Notes under the pieces: generated by a model
What the model saw: the letters and a program-made list of their open reading frames with translations, nothing else
The model's database searches: none
Told to the model about the DNA's origin: nothing
Program-made: the position numbers and the translations under genes
Shown: in pieces, positions 44,413-58,700 of the stretch
How positions within the stretch are numbered: the stretch's first letter is position 1
How the letters are laid out: every line of letters begins with the position of its first letter
NCBI RefSeq assembly: GCF_036669915.1
Contig: NC_089315.1
Coordinates: forward strand, 3,388,953-3,452,952
Direction of reading: 5' to 3'
DNA: 64,000 nt
From: Pocillopora verrucosa
Taxonomy: Eukaryota; Cnidaria; Anthozoa; Scleractinia; Pocilloporidae

Positions 44413-45575
44413 ATGGCGTTCACATTCTACAGTTTACTCGAAGCCTGTCTTTTAGTGGTAAATGCTGTTGCGGTGCTTCACGAGGAGCGATTTCTGGCGA
44501 AAAGTAAGTTACATGGGTATATTTTTGTCATTTTTCAGAGAAAGGTTTGTTTGATTTACGGTGAACAATTAGTTTACTGATTATCAGCTTATAAATGACT
44601 TCGGAATACTCAGAATAGATCCTATTGAATATCTCAGGGTATCTCTGTCTTCAGTTTCAATGTACTTTCAATCTAGAGATATGGTAATTCATTGGTTCTT
44701 ACCTCGAAATGCGCGGTTACCTGCCAAGAAAACACGCAGTTTATGCAATTCACTAAGTCAGCGTTCGCTATTAAAGTTACGCTTTGAATTAGTACTTTTA
44801 AGGATCAAATTGGAACATTTAACGTTGTAGAATCTTGGTATACCAACAGGGTTATGTACAGGATCAAGTTTTATTTGCTGCGTACAGCTGGCCACCTCTT
44901 GAGTGTACACTGCATAGTGGTGTAGAGAGGTGACAGGTGTTGGGGATATTTGGTGAATTTTATATTTTCTCTGTTCCAGTTGGATGGGGTACAGACCAGC
45001 TCTCAGGATTTGGAGACGAAAGAGGAACAAAACACCAAGTCATTAATCTCATACATTCAGTCAGGACTGTTATGAGAAGTAAGTTGAAGGGTTTAAGTTG
45101 GTATAACATGGCTAACATTGTAAAGTATTCTCCACCTTCCAGTAGCTTGACAGCTGATTAACTGGGTTTTTAAAGAGAAATGTAGTACTAGGAAAATTGT
45201 GCAAAGTGACTTTTAATTATTCTCCATATGAGTAGGAAATAGCTTAGGCCATCAAAATTTAAAACTAGAATTTTAAATTTCAAAATGCTCTTAGATCTTT
45301 GATTCTTAATGAACAAACTGGCCTTGAATTGGTGCCTCTCTGTCAATTAAATCTGACGTACAAATCAAACTAGCAGTGACAACACAATATTTTTCAGTAA
45401 GTATACTTACATCTTAGAAAATAAATATGTATAAATTAATGAAAAGGAATGAATGTTAGTAAGTGATGATTCAAATTCTCACCCTTGTAAAAGTTATTTC
45501 TTTTCTTCTCATTTTTCAGTACCTCTTATTTTGCTTAACTCACTTACAATACTTTTATTACTACTGATGGGATGA
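44413..45575 (+). CDS. IER3IP1: immediate early response 3-interacting protein 1
   Basis: Three exons join in phase: 44413-44503, 44980-45078 and 45520-45575 (246 bases, 81 aa, one residue shorter than the human protein). The protein is a small ER/Golgi membrane protein of the YOS1 family needed for ER-to-Golgi transport and ER homeostasis. The N-terminal membrane segment reads MAFTFYSLLEACLLVVNAVA, then the conserved VLHEERFLA, the junction-spanning GWGTDQLSGFGDE, SVRTVMR, and a C-terminal hydrophobic segment PLILLNSLTILLLLLMG. All three introns use GT-AG signals (GTAAGT donors). Confidence 0.96.
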
Positions 45576-47879
45576 TCTTACATGGCACAACATGTCTTGA
45601 AATACTTGGACTTCGGAGTTGTTGAAGAAATCAGTGGGGCATTGAATCAGAGTATTTTCGAAAGAAAAGAAAACTTCTCCAAGTGAATTCACTTTTCTGA
45701 GGATAAGGACTAATTGAATTGTCTACCTTGTTTTATGGAACCTAATATCAACCAGTATAGAGTAGGTAACTGCAAAGCGATGGAGTTTTCAAAAATTATT
45801 TTTTCCAAGTACCTTGATAAGAACATTACTATACTATCTTGTGCTCTTATGATATTAAATTGCTAGTCAGAATGTTCACATATTTATGGCAGCATTAATT
45901 CAATGCAGTCTGATATCTAATAGCTTTTTTTAAAATAATTAAAAAAATGTATTATGGCATGTATATTGTACATTTTGGCAGATTACTAGAAGTAAAAAGT
46001 GTTCTTTACACTACCAACTGTTACATTTGACTTATTGCTTGAACAGTAGTTGTCTGATGCCTATTTCAAAGTTTCCACTCTAGCAGAGGGGGGTAAGGGC
46101 TTACATTGTACTTCTGACCTACTTTGAGAGGGACTTATTTATCAAGGAGGGGAGGGGGGCATGCAGGCATCCTAATAGGGTGAGTTAGCATTAAAAGATC
46201 CAGATTGTTTACATTTGATTAGGAGTTAGAATGAATAGTATGAGTGTGGGAAAGGGGTAGGGGGAGGAACATTAGCAGCCCTTTCCCCTCCTTCTACTAA
46301 CTCTCTTGTTTTTATATCACTCACCCTCTCCCCCCCCCCCTCCTCCCATCCCTCTCCTCCTCACAGCAAATTTCTTACTTCATCCCACTTTCCACTGCTG
46401 TAAAAATAAAAGATGGAACCTATGATTTTCACCAATTAAAGACAGAGCATTCCCTTGACAAAATCATACTTGCTCTGCAGGCTAGGGATGTACCATGAGT
46501 TTTTTTTTTCTTTTTTCATGTGAACTTGATCTGTGCTGTTTGACCATACAGGATAGATATGCTGCTTGCTAAACCAATTGGCAATGACTTTTTAATATTC
46601 TCCAATTTTTGAAAGAAGTGTCTTGAATGGATAGAAAGCGTTCTCGATCACAATTAATCGAGTTCTATCCTGGCGCGGTGCCTCGACAGGTGATGGTTCG
46701 AGTTAAACGATTGAAAGGGTATGTCATGTTTGGACGTAAGAATGAAGCGTAGCAATACAGGGAACACTGATTTTTCCCCCAACATTGCTATAAGCTGCAA
46801 AGATCTTCAGGACCATCAATCGTATCATTATTTAAGTCATTAGTCAAAATTCCAACTTTACTGTAGATGACCCACAAGTTTATCGCGATTTTAAGTCTTG
46901 CTGACTGACCTGTGACACAAGCTATCGCATTTCGCGTTTCGTGAAATCCTATCCCTGAAAATGATCGACAAACAAACCTTTTTGAATAAGGGAGGGTCAG
47001 AAATCGAAGGTCTCCTTAAAAGGCGCGAACTGCCGAGAGTACTACTTATCACTAGCGTCAAGCCCACAATAAGTAACGAAACCGTTATTTGTCTATCGGA
47101 TGGGATTTCAGTAAACTGATCACATCTACCAACGGTCACTCAGCAAGAGCGAGTCGCACTAAAACTGTAAGGTTCATTTGATTTGAAATGAAATCAAATT
47201 TGATAATTTGATGATTCTTAACACAAACTTGTTATGCGGAATGAAATCGGAAAGCCTCGACGCGATGTAGTCAACCCATTTTCCCTGGCCGGCTCTCCAC
47301 GGGTGACTTTGTTACTGCACTCGACTTAGTCCCTCGCAAAATCTTATATTCCGTAAACTCTTTCGGAAAATTAACGAAACATGAAGTCAACAGATGAACA
47401 TTAGCTGACAGCATAGAAAGGGAGGACGTATAACATGGTGCATTTTCAAGAGTTAAAAAGGTATTCAACTTTTTCTGCGTGGTGTTTGGTGTTAAAGTTC
47501 AAAATACGTAATGAAAATATGACATAGAGTGATATCTTCTTATTGACTGATAAAGGTTTATTTAGTCTTAATAGATTGGTTGTGTTGTCAAAAGGAACTG
47601 GTATAAAAGATAATAAAAATATAAACTTATAAGAGTGCTATGATACTTTTGTAAACTAAATAAGCGTGAAGTGTTTTTGGGGATTTGAAGTAAGAGGGGG
47701 CGGGCTTTTTAAATTTTCTCAGTGAGACGAGCGTTTTCGTGACTCGTTGCTTTTGAAATCTTCATAGGAATTAGGGTAAAGTTACCAAGATCTCCCGCCT
47801 AGAGGAACTGAATAACATCCAAACAAAGTCAACGTTCAAGGTTGGATTCAAGTGCTCAAACTCATAATCCCAGATCAAC
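45576..47879. other. non-coding spacer
   Basis: No supportable coding exon in about 2.3 kb. It holds pyrimidine- and purine-rich low-complexity patches (near 46135-46160 and 46320-46370) and T runs near 46500. I recognise no transposon. Confidence 0.4.
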
Positions 47880-50800
47880 ATGTTAGTTCAGTGTAGAGCG
47901 GTGCTTTATTTCTTTGTCATAGGCGAAATCTGCGGAGGAACTGTTATTAAGCGCGAAGAGGGTAAGTTCACAAAAAAGATTCATATTTGTTCTCTCAGGT
48001 GAACTCAGTCATTTTTTTTTTGTCAGGCGACAAACTTTTCTTTGCTACTGGTGTTAACCATGTAGGTGGAACTTAAACTTAAAGAGTTATATTACTCATG
48101 TGAAAAACTTCACTCAAAAACACCTTATTTACTATTTCCCCAATTATTAGGTGAAAGCTTCCCATGGGTAACGATTGAGGATGTTTATACTTGTGGGAAA
48201 ATATCGATAACCAGTCCATAAAGCAGGTTATTTTTATCCTGTTTTACCATAAACAATGTAGGTTAAAGACAAATTTAAGACACCGAGGAAAATGCCGTGT
48301 CACTTGTTTCGAGAACAAGACCACACTTTTCAAAAAAGCTATAAAGGAAGAATGAAAAATACCCTGTGAACATGGAAACGGTTTTTCTCTCTTTCCCTTC
48401 TGAAAATCGTTAAAATATTTTAACGTAATCCAGATCTGAGGAATCGTGTTCTTCTTGTAGAGCTTTCTAAAAATGATTGTCTGTTTTTTTTCGACTGGAA
48501 GGTGTTACTTATGATACTCCATGTCTCCTAACAACAAAATTTCGATCTTAAGCGACTGCAATGATTTATTTTGATGTACAGCACGAGGCACCTTCTCTAC
48601 GATCGTTAGACTTCCGTATTTCATCGTTATTTCCATGTGTTAAAGTGACGAAAAAATAGGAAGTGAACACTCTCGCTAGATTGCCTCGTTTTGTCTCAAA
48701 ATATATCTTGCCTTCGTCGGCGTTCTCTTCTGTTGCAGAAGTTACTATGTTATATTTCTTCTTATATCACAGGTTGGGAGAATTATTTTGATAGCGAAGA
48801 TCCAAACTGGCTGCCAGAGGATTATGAAACTCTGTCTGCCTTTGATGAGATTTGGAAAGTAAATGAAGGTCGGTGGCCACATATGTTATTTTAGATCTCG
48901 AGCGTTATGATACGATACTCCCTACGAATTAAGTTACTGAACTTAATTAAATTAAAACGTGTTTATCCATGATCGATATTAAGAGTATCTCTCAGGATCA
49001 AAGAAAATATAAAAACCGTACTCCAAATAATTTAAATATTAAGTTAATCGCAATAATGGTGAATTTTTTGTTTCAGTATAGATGATGAGCATTTCCTTTT
49101 GCTAACACTTTTTCGAGGAACTTTACCTCCGACTGAAAACTGTTAAAATGGTGTTCTTGTTCTCCTTTAAGAACTTATTCGTTTAGTGTTGACTTGAAAA
49201 CTTACTTAACAGCGCACAACTTGAAGGATTTACCCTACACTTTTCAAGTTTTTTTATTTGAGGTCGGTATTGAAGGTCGTGTACCGGGGTCCATCGAACA
49301 AAATTGACCGATTGCATTTATGGGAAACGCACATTGATTTCTATTGAATTCAATTGAGAACCAGAGAAAAGAAATGTAACAAACAAGTGAATGGAATTCG
49401 TCGTTCATTTCCTGTATTCAGATTAGCTATTTTTGAGTTGACGACCTTGGTGAAAGTCACGCTGTAATCTCCTTTATTCTTTGATGTTTTTGTGCCACAT
49501 ATTCTGAGATTTTAATTCAAATCTGATGAGGTAAATGTGATGAGGTAACTCTTCTAACTTGAAGCTGACTTAATCAGTATCGCAATCAACAAGAGGAATA
49601 TTGCTTTATATTTAAGCTGAGGACGTTACTGACTTACTAGAAGGTGATATCAAAACTGATCTTGATTCAAAAAATGCCACCGACGAGGAAAAGATTAACG
49701 ATGCAGTACGAAGCCGACAGTATACATGGAGGACGAAGATTATTCCATACGAAATCTCTCAAGAGCTTGGTAAGATTCGACATTTGTGAAGGAAAATTAT
49801 ACAATTTTGAAACTGAATACTACGAGCTCTGTGATTAGTCGTCTATTTCGTACTGATGCACAACTGACTTCATGGTAAGAGCATATATTTTTGGAAATTA
49901 TTACATTTTTTATGTCATTTGTCATCTGTAACTGGACTGAGATTCTAAGAAGAACGGAATTTTATAATTTTCCTGAGGGCAAGTATCGCAACAGCAAAAG
50001 CCCCTGTTTGCAACTGATATAGCTCTAACATGTTTTGGACATTTAAAAGTCTTGCTAATGTGTAACCTGCAGATAAAAGTAAAGCTTAAATAATTTATAA
50101 TTATTAATTAAATAATTAAATAAACATGCATGATCTCCTTATTTTTGCTAACCTCAAGTGGCATCTGGTTACATGGCAAATATTCGAGCTGCAGTTGCTG
50201 AGTTTAATAAGTACACTTGCATCAAATGGAAACCAAGAGGAAAAGAGAAATATTGGGTCAGATTCATCAAGGGTAAAGGGTAAATAATTACAACTTCTTG
50301 AAAAAATAAAGATTGGATGAACTTCTATATTACTTTACGAGGATTTAAGTAATTGTAAATGTTAGGAACACGGGCTTCGTAAGCCCCTTTTAAGAAATCG
50401 CTTTATCATATTCTTGTTGGTAAAAGAGATTTAGAGATAGCTCTCGAGTCATAAGGCCCGTCCTGACGGAGCGAATTCCGTTTTCCGTAGCATGAAGCAA
50501 CTAGAATTTTTGTTATCCATTCATCACTGATTTAGCCTGAGTGACCCTGATCTTTGGTCAGTACTCATTTATACTCGTGATTCGAGAAGAGGCACTTTGT
50601 GAACGTAAAGTGTCTTGCCCAAAAAAATAGCGCAACGATTCGGCCAGCGCCCGTTACGCGACATCACCATTTCCAGTCCAGCTCGCCATCACCAACCCCA
50701 TACTTTGTTGGTGCGTGTGTGTCATTGTTGACTATTGGATACATTGTCAAAATTTTTAATTATCAGATCTTTTCTTGTGTCTGCTCAGGTGTTGGTCACC

Positions 50801-53800
50801 GGTTGGGTACAGGCGAAAATCACCTCAGTTGATTTCCCTTGGAGTTGGTTGCAACCAAAAAGGCATAATCTGCCACGAAATGATGCATACTCTTGGGTTC
50901 TACCACGAACAAGGTCGACCGGACCGAGACAAATACGTGGCAATTTACTGGGAGAATATTCAACCTGGTCAGTGAACTGTTTTGTTTCATATCGCAATAC
51001 CTTTTCTCCTTAAAAGTTTGGTTGTACTTCACACTGACATCTTTTCGACGAGTGAGCTGTGGTAACGACGTCTTAAAATTTTTCCACGGATCTTTATGAG
51101 CAATTTGTGTCAGTCCTCTCCATCCTTGCTCCTTCTTCTCCCTCCTCTTCTGTGGTTTCTATCCAACCAAACTAATATTTTGTTGTCATTTACAATCTGA
51201 TTCAATTTTCACCGTGATTAGCCATCTTTGTTCCTTGTATCATTATTGCCTCTTTTGTGTTTTTCTTTCTTCTCGAACCAATATTTTTTTTTATCTCTTT
51301 GGAGCAGGAAGTGCATGAGAAAAAAGACCCGATTAAGCTGTTTCAACTTCTTTAGCGTGTTCATGTACTTGTCATTCTTAGGAAAGGAACACAACTTTAA
51401 AAAGCAAAGTGAGGAAGACCTTGATCCTTTGAATGCACCGTACGATACGGGCAGTATCATGCATTATGGCAGGTACACATTCAACAAAAATGGCAGACCA
51501 ACAATCGAGGTTATCGGTAATCCCTATAAAGTAATTGGACAGCGGTTTGGATTCAGTAAAACAGATATTGAACAGTTAAACGCTCTATATGACTGCTCCA
51601 ATGATGGTAAGTTTTTAAGACTCTTACTTGCGCACATACATCTTACATCAAGGGCAGATCCAGGATTTTTCTCCGGAAGGGGTGCTCTACCAGGAATGAC
51701 ATTACTGACATCTCAGACGAATAGAGGGGTTAATGCACGAAACGTCAGCGCCAATCTATCATTTTGACGGCGTTTGACATAAATTCTTCAAACTCGTCTT
51801 ATGTTTACTTCAACGCCAATAAACCACATGTTTTTTTCCTTTTTATTTTGCAATAGTACTAGTTACATAGGGGATTCATTTCAGGTAGGAAGAGGGGGGG
51901 TGTGCATCCCCTGCACCCTCCCCTTGATCTACCCCTGTACATGCATTATTTACTTTCAAACTAACGGTAACCCATTTAATTAATTCTTATCAAATGGAAC
52001 ATAGCGACTATTTCCAGTTTTCGTTAAGCGTTGCGCTAGAAACTCTTTACAGAGCTAATTTACATTGTCAACTTAGTTGATAAAGGCCGAATTGTCATGT
52101 TATACTCGCCCACTGACGCAGCATCAGTTTCTTAAGAAACTTACTCTCTTTATCAGTTACTTGATTTGTTCTGAAAAGCCATTCTATCTTCAAGTTCTAT
52201 AGATTCACCCTTGAGTCAAAGCGGTCTTCTACTCTCATATGTTTGCTTTATAATGTGTTGCCGATAACTGAAAGAAATCACCCCATTTCAAAGGACTCCT
52301 TGATCATCTATGAGAAGTCAACAGCTACAAATTTTTTTAACTGAAAATTTCTCATTCAACTGTCTTATGTTCACACAGCAACAGGCGGCTGGAGTTCGTG
52401 GACAAGTTTTGGTCCCTGTTATAAGCTTAATTCCAAATGCCTTCATGATCGCCAGAGATACTGTTCAAACAAGGATAGAGATAAGTGTCCTGGTGCAAAC
52501 ATGTATGGTGTACAGACACAGACAAAGCAATGTCCTCATAGCTGTTCCTGTAAGTACGATCATTATTATAGATAACCAACCTCAAATTTTGCTCCCCTTG
52601 ACATCCCTTATGGCATCTATCAGTACCAGTCCAAAATATTCAAGCATTGCGCGAGATGCTTGTAACACCATGCGAGAAAGACCACATACTTTGAGTCTAC
52701 TTTTTGCTCAAAAACTTCCGTTAACCATAATACTTATTGATCGAGAGAATGACAGGTGAACTTCAACTCTCTTAGTGCCAGTTGACGGCCATTGGGGTCG
52801 TTGGTCGTCATGGTCACCTTGCAGTGTAACATGCGGGTATGGCACCCACACTAGAACAAGAAAATGTAATGATCCACCTCCAAAGAATGGTGGAGAAGAA
52901 TGTGGTGGAGACAGGAAAGATGTTGGCAAGTGTCTCATGACAGTTTGTGATCTTGGTAAGTTAATGTCATTCATCCCACTGAAACCATTGAAAATGCGTA
53001 CAATAGGTTAAACTGTTCATGTGACGCGCTGGATAATAGGTTGGTTGAGTTCTTCTCACAAGTGAACTAAGTCAGACAACCAAATACATTTTCTCAATCA
53101 TGACTTTCTATGATTCTTTGTTTGTTTGTTTTGGTTATAATAACTTTGGTCTTCATGAGTTTCAGACGACTTACAAGTAATTTTCTTCTTGTTCACTGTC
53201 AGGTCCATTTGATGTTTCATTTGAATCAGAAGGTATGCATGGCTGGAAATTGTGCGAATCGCACAAAGAGAAGAATCGACCAAATTGGTATTTCAGTATG
53301 GGAATAACCGGATCACCTTTCACAGGACCTGTTAGAGATCACACTACGGGCTCAGGTACCTCTCAAGATTTTAAATATGAAAGCGTTCTAAGTATGGCGA
53401 GATTATAGTTTTATCTAATTTTTATTCAATTTTTTCTGAATTTTTTCTTCTCTTGGAGTTCACCTATTTAAAATATATCTTCTTCATGCACCAGCTAGAA
53501 AATGATAACGCTCTCAGCACGTTTGCCTCTTACAAAAAAGTACCTAAGATTGACCATTTTTGAACTGCAGTTTCTTTCTCTTTTTACCTCTACGCCGATT
53601 TATTCGGAGCATCAACATCCTCCCCCGGTTAACCCATGGGAATTTGAATATCGTCCGTGCCCCGGTGCCTAGGTGGGGTGGGGAATTCAACCAGCAGAAT
53701 ACAAAAGGAGTTTAATGGCAAAGAGTACGCTTTTGTAAGCAAATGGCTAAGAGGAAAGTTCTCACTTAATAGAATAATGCTTACGAGCGAGAAACTCAAC

Positions 53801-55035
53801 AGAAGCGCCTAAAACTTAAACGTTACTTTGCTCACACAGAAAAATCCGTTTAATAAAGAAATTGTGCTTGAGTAGGAATTTGAACGCCAGAATGCTCAGG
53901 GAGACGGGAATTTGATCAAACCGATCTTCAACAGTTCACTTGCTTGAGGGGTTGCCCGGAAGTTCGAATTGATCGACGCAAGGTTTCAATAATTCTATCA
54001 TTTTCTCTTTCTTCAGTCTCCTCCCCCGTTTTTCTTTCATCTGTGAAAGTATAGGGCCACACTAGCAGGCGCACCTCTGTCGTGCGCTGGAGCTCCGCCA
54101 TCAAACTTTTCAAATGATATTCACTCTTGCTGACCTTTCTCGTGTACAGGAAGATACTTATTTTTTGAAGCATCAGCCCCGGCCGAGAATGGAGACGTCG
54201 CCTGCTTTCACAGCCCTAAGATTCCTCCAACATCTTGTCGACGATTGACGTTTTGGTATCATATGTACGGAGCTCAGATGGGAACACTGAGGGTCCTAAA
54301 GAAAACAGCGGATGGAACAGCAACAACTCTGTGGAAGAGATCCTTCATGCAGGGAACACACTGGATGTTCGCTAACGTAGTAATTTCTTGCAAAGAAAAA
54401 TTTCAGGTATAAAACCAAAGCGGAAGACACTATTTTAATCTAATATAAATCCATTCAAAAGCTCCCCAAATTTTCCTTGTTAGTAGGCACCTCGAGAACT
54501 TTTGAGACATGAGAAAAAATGAGACATTGGAGATAGAGTGACACTTAAATACGTTATTCTTTGATTCGCTGCTAGGCGATTTCTTAGTTGCTTTTAAGGA
54601 GAAGGCATACTATAGTTACTTGAAATTCACGAGATTCGTTGCTTACGCCCGGCAAATAATCGTTAATTTGCTACCTATTATTGTGAAATGCGTGACCGAT
54701 TGATATACGATTTGAATGCCATTCTAGCACCAACCTTTATCGTTAATAAACGAGTATGCCTCCCGTTTAGTTAGGAAATAAAGTCTCAATAAGTCTGGAG
54801 TTGCGCGCAAATTTAAACACCATCTTAAACCCTACTGATTGAGAGCAATTCCTGGCCGAAAAAATGCATGAGGTAACGTAATTGTACACTGTGTTGGTAA
54901 GGAAGAAAAAAAAAGGCAATTTCTTTAAGAACGCATTTTTTTTACTTTTAGATTTATTTCGAGGGGATTCGTGGTTCAGGTTTTAAAGGAGACATTGGTG
55001 TAGACGACGTGAGGATTAAAGACTGCAGTGGTTAG
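47880..55035 (+). CDS. secreted astacin metalloprotease with two TSP1 repeats and a MAM domain
   Basis: Eleven exons join in phase: 47880-47961, 48773-48868, 49617-49769, 50159-50279, 50789-50967, 51382-51606, 52379-52549, 52776-52955, 53203-53355, 54150-54406 and 54952-55035 (1701 bases, 566 aa). Order: hydrophobic leader (MLVQCRAVLYFFVIG), acidic propeptide, and an astacin catalytic domain from about residue 90 (WRTKIIPYEIS). The domain has the zinc site HEMMHTLGFYHEQGRPDRD and the Met-turn SIMHYG. Two thrombospondin type-1 repeats follow (WSSWTSFGPC; WSSWSPCSVTCGYGTHTRT). The C-terminal MAM domain runs from FDVSFESEGMHGW through GPVRDHT to IGVDDVRIKDCSG. The latent enzyme would be activated by propeptide removal and act outside the cell; the substrate is unknown. 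Meprin and Hydra HMP2 combine astacin with MAM, but the two TSP1 repeats between them are less usual. Confidence 0.93.
51651..51936 (+). repeat. repeat with inverted ends in astacin-gene intron
   Basis: Starts AGGGCAGATCCAGGATTT and ends CCTTGATCTACCCCT, so the ends are imperfect inverted copies about 290 bases apart. A G-rich patch lies near 51893. It is probably a MITE-like insert. Confidence 0.45.
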
Positions 55036-55719
55036 CCAATCAAAGCTAAACGTCAATCCCGCACTATGTGCCGAATCGCCTGGCAAGTGGATCACGGAGA
55101 AAACATTATTATCTCCAACATCCCCTCTTAATCTTTCAATGACAACTGTGGTTGAATTGTCTTCTGAGGCTTATAATATTTTCATCAGAGCTGGTCTCTG
55201 CGGTTCGAAGAACAAGTATTTTAAACTAGTGCTAGCAAGAGCCATCTTAATGTAAAACCCAATTTTTTAAAAATAGTTTAAAGCAACGTGTGGAAACTTA
55301 TACGGAGAATCAATTATATCTTTTAAGTTTAAAGGATAAGGTCACTTCGGTTTGCTACATAGCCTTCAAAGACACCTGCGAATATACAAAAGGCTACTTA
55401 GTAAATTGCCGTAGCGCTGTTTAAGAGAAATTGGCTTTGAACCTGGCAATTCTATTGAGCACCTTATGGTCTTCCGATATCGGGTACTATAATGTTCAGA
55501 TGATCATTCGTGATCATTCGAATAAAGATGGACGGGATTCAATTCATCGTTCATACCATCTGCTTCTCTTATTGGCAAGACGTGATTAAGTGAAATAGAT
55601 GAGTCTACATTCCTTCCTCTGACATTCCCAATCGCAACTCTCTTGTCATGCGTTTGTGGGCGCCCGCGAACACTTTCACTACTGTAAAAACATGGCTATA
55701 ACGTCTTAACATCCACCTT
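55036..55719. other. spacer between convergent genes
   Basis: Lies between the 3' ends of the astacin gene (plus) and AGGF1 (minus). I see no coding exon or recognised repeat. Confidence 0.5.
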
Positions 55720-58700
55720 TCACTCTGCAAAAATATCCAATTCTTCCGTCTTCAGCGTCAGCGGTAACTCTTGACTACTTCCAGGTTTCTCTACAGAAAT
55801 GTCATTAATTTCGTTGAAGTTTGACGATGATTCCTTTTCTGGTCGAGTGGTGTCGGCAGCCACGAATTTCACTGTACCGGAAGTTGCCGATTTTGGCTGT
55901 TCGAACCTCTCTCTTGTTTTAGCCCGGATGTAACTTTTGCTATCGACATCATCAATGCTCCTTTTAACACCCGAACCAAGACCTCGGAGATTATCACGGA
56001 CTTCGACTGTTACCTGAAGAAAAATAGAAAAAAAGGAAAGTTTTGCGTGAGAAAAGTGTGAGTGTCAGAGCTCGATAAATTGTCGATTTGGAGAATAACC
56101 GATAAGGAGATGGGGCCAAATTAACATCAGTTCTATTTTGTATATTTTCATTACTCAAAATCGGCTAAAGTAATATTGTAACACAAGCTCCTTAGCCCAG
56201 AGCTGTTAAAACTGACTCCTGTGTCCTTATCCAAAAAAAAAAATTCGTAAATCCTTACAGGTTCAAGGCGACCTGCTCCCTCTCGTCCTAGGCCCTCTCC
56301 TTCTTTCCAGCCCATCTTTTCCAACATTTTGCGTCCAACATTTTCTTCTTTGATTGGTCTGAAAACATGAAAAAATTAGCGTACAAGGTATTTGAAAATG
56401 AAGATATCCGGATATAAACAGATTTTACGAAGCAACTTTCACCAAAAGCCTAGAAAGAAGAAAAGGAAAACAAGAAACAAAACCAAACCAAGCCAAGGCA
56501 AATCAAACTGGTGATGTCAGCGGCAAACGATTGCTTTATGTCGGCTTTCCTCACGGTGGAAAATAAAAAGCAATGCAATAAGAGGGCGAACAGAGAACAA
56601 ACAGACCACCCAGTTTACTCCTCATAACCAACACGTGAAATAAAGTGCAAAAGCTGACACTGTTTTACATTAGCAGTTCCCCTTGATGTTCAATCAGCAG
56701 AATACACTCACACTACATCAAAACACATTTTACCGGTGAACGGATGCTGGGAGATCGTCAGCAGTCGCAACAGGAACGTCACTTCCCACTTTGGTGCGTC
56801 TAACATCCAAGTAAAAACAAAATCACCATCAAGTGGAACATCATAAAAACTGCTGAGTGTACTTTTAACTGTTAAGTACACGTATCAGATCTGGGCTGAA
56901 GGATGAAGACCATTTGGCAACGATAAAATGAAACCAGAACTCAGCTAAAAGTTATTAAAGCCAACCTGACTTCTGCACGATTTTTGTATTTTCCTGCAAG
57001 AGTTCCATCGGTAGGTTGTTCACAGTAAGTTGAATCCTGAAAGAGAAAATACATTTTAAAAGCTAGATTTCATAATGAAACAAGAGGTCTTGATGAGAGT
57101 ACGCTAACATGGTCGGCCGTAACGAGAGATACACGGGAATTACCATTCTTTAGGACTGGTTTTCAACGCCGAACTGAAGGAGATCAGCTTTCTTTGAGGG
57201 GAAAGATGAAGCCATTAAAATTTGCCTCGCTCCCAATGTATGGCTTCGTAGCTGAGTTGATAATGGCACCAACTAGTATTAGGGAGGCACGGGCTCGAAT
57301 CCTATCGACGCCTGAATTTTTTCAGGCTTCTTTTCTGCAACTGCTTAAACCGCAGTCCACTTCCGACGACCATTTATTTGCATTTGTTTTGTAATGATGA
57401 GAAGGTGGCATGAGATTTGTAAACCAATTACTGAGCGTAATGAATCAAATCCAAAACATTTGTAGATTGCTGTCGACACTTGCTTGAAAGTTTGCCCCGA
57501 AATGTGAACTAGGTGAAAAATTCTCTCTAGAGCTTACAAAAGAAATAAAGCCCACCTCTAACGCGTAAGCTCTCTTGATTCTCTTCAGTTCTGATTTCCT
57601 CTGTTCTTGAACTGAAAGTGAATTTAACGATCTATCTCCGGGAACAACTTTTGTAATGGTAACTGTAACAAGAAAAGGAAGCAAAGTCAGAGAAACTGAC
57701 AGACCACTTTAATAAGTGGACAAAATAGGTAAGTTTCTAAAGAAACTGTGGCGCTGCGTCGGTGGGAGAGTATAACAAGGTAATTTGTTATTATAAACTG
57801 AGTTGATACCGTAAATTGGCTATGAAACTCTAAACGGTGGCCAATTTACGTTATCAACTCAGTTGATAATACCAAATTCACTGACATAAGTAATTGAAAA
57901 ATTAGCGTAATCTGTTTCTACCTTACTAAGCCTCCTACACATGACAAAAGTACGAAGGTTTTTTTTTTACTTTCCTATCCCTTAATAACAACTTTAAAGC
58001 CAATAAAACCAAATTTTGATGGTGCGCAAGAGTTTACCACACCTCTAAGCGTTTGAAATCATGGATGTGAATTGGTCACGAAGATGGCTACAAACAACGA
58101 TCTCCATGATTATTAAGACAACTAATGTATTATGCATTTTTAAAGTCTTTTGCGGAATTGGAAGGAAGCTTTCTAAATTGTTGATGAATTTTCGAAGTCC
58201 AAACAACATTCTTTATTTGGAAATCGACAGAATTGCTTGATTAAAAAGAACACCATCATCAACATTAACCATTCTAATTTACAAAACCTATAGACGATGA
58301 GGACCATACAAGTACTCGTACTTCACACTGTCTTTCTGAACGTTAACGTTTAAATTTGTAGGGAATAACAACTTTAAGGTATCTTTACACGCAAATCCTA
58401 ATGGACGATAAAAATAACACCTTAAAGATGTGAATCCTTATCGCCCATCAGGCTTCAGCTGTATTTCAGATGACTGCCACATGAAAACCGCGTCATTGAC
58501 CAAGCTAATCAATTTTAATGAGGCGCCAAGCCTGGACAAGAAAATTCTTTGCCCAAAATATTCATATTGACTTGAATAAATTATATTAATTCTACACGGC
58601 ATACATCTGCATTGAAAATAAATACATAAGAGAACGAATATTTTAAGTACTAAGCGAACTTTATCGCAAATGTTCATCACCTGAATCAATTTCATGGTCT

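Noticed and set aside
49644-49838. A plus-strand frame in another phase over the third astacin exon
   Set aside because: The astacin frame through 49617-49769 matches propeptide and IPYEIS sequence and joins both neighbours in phase.
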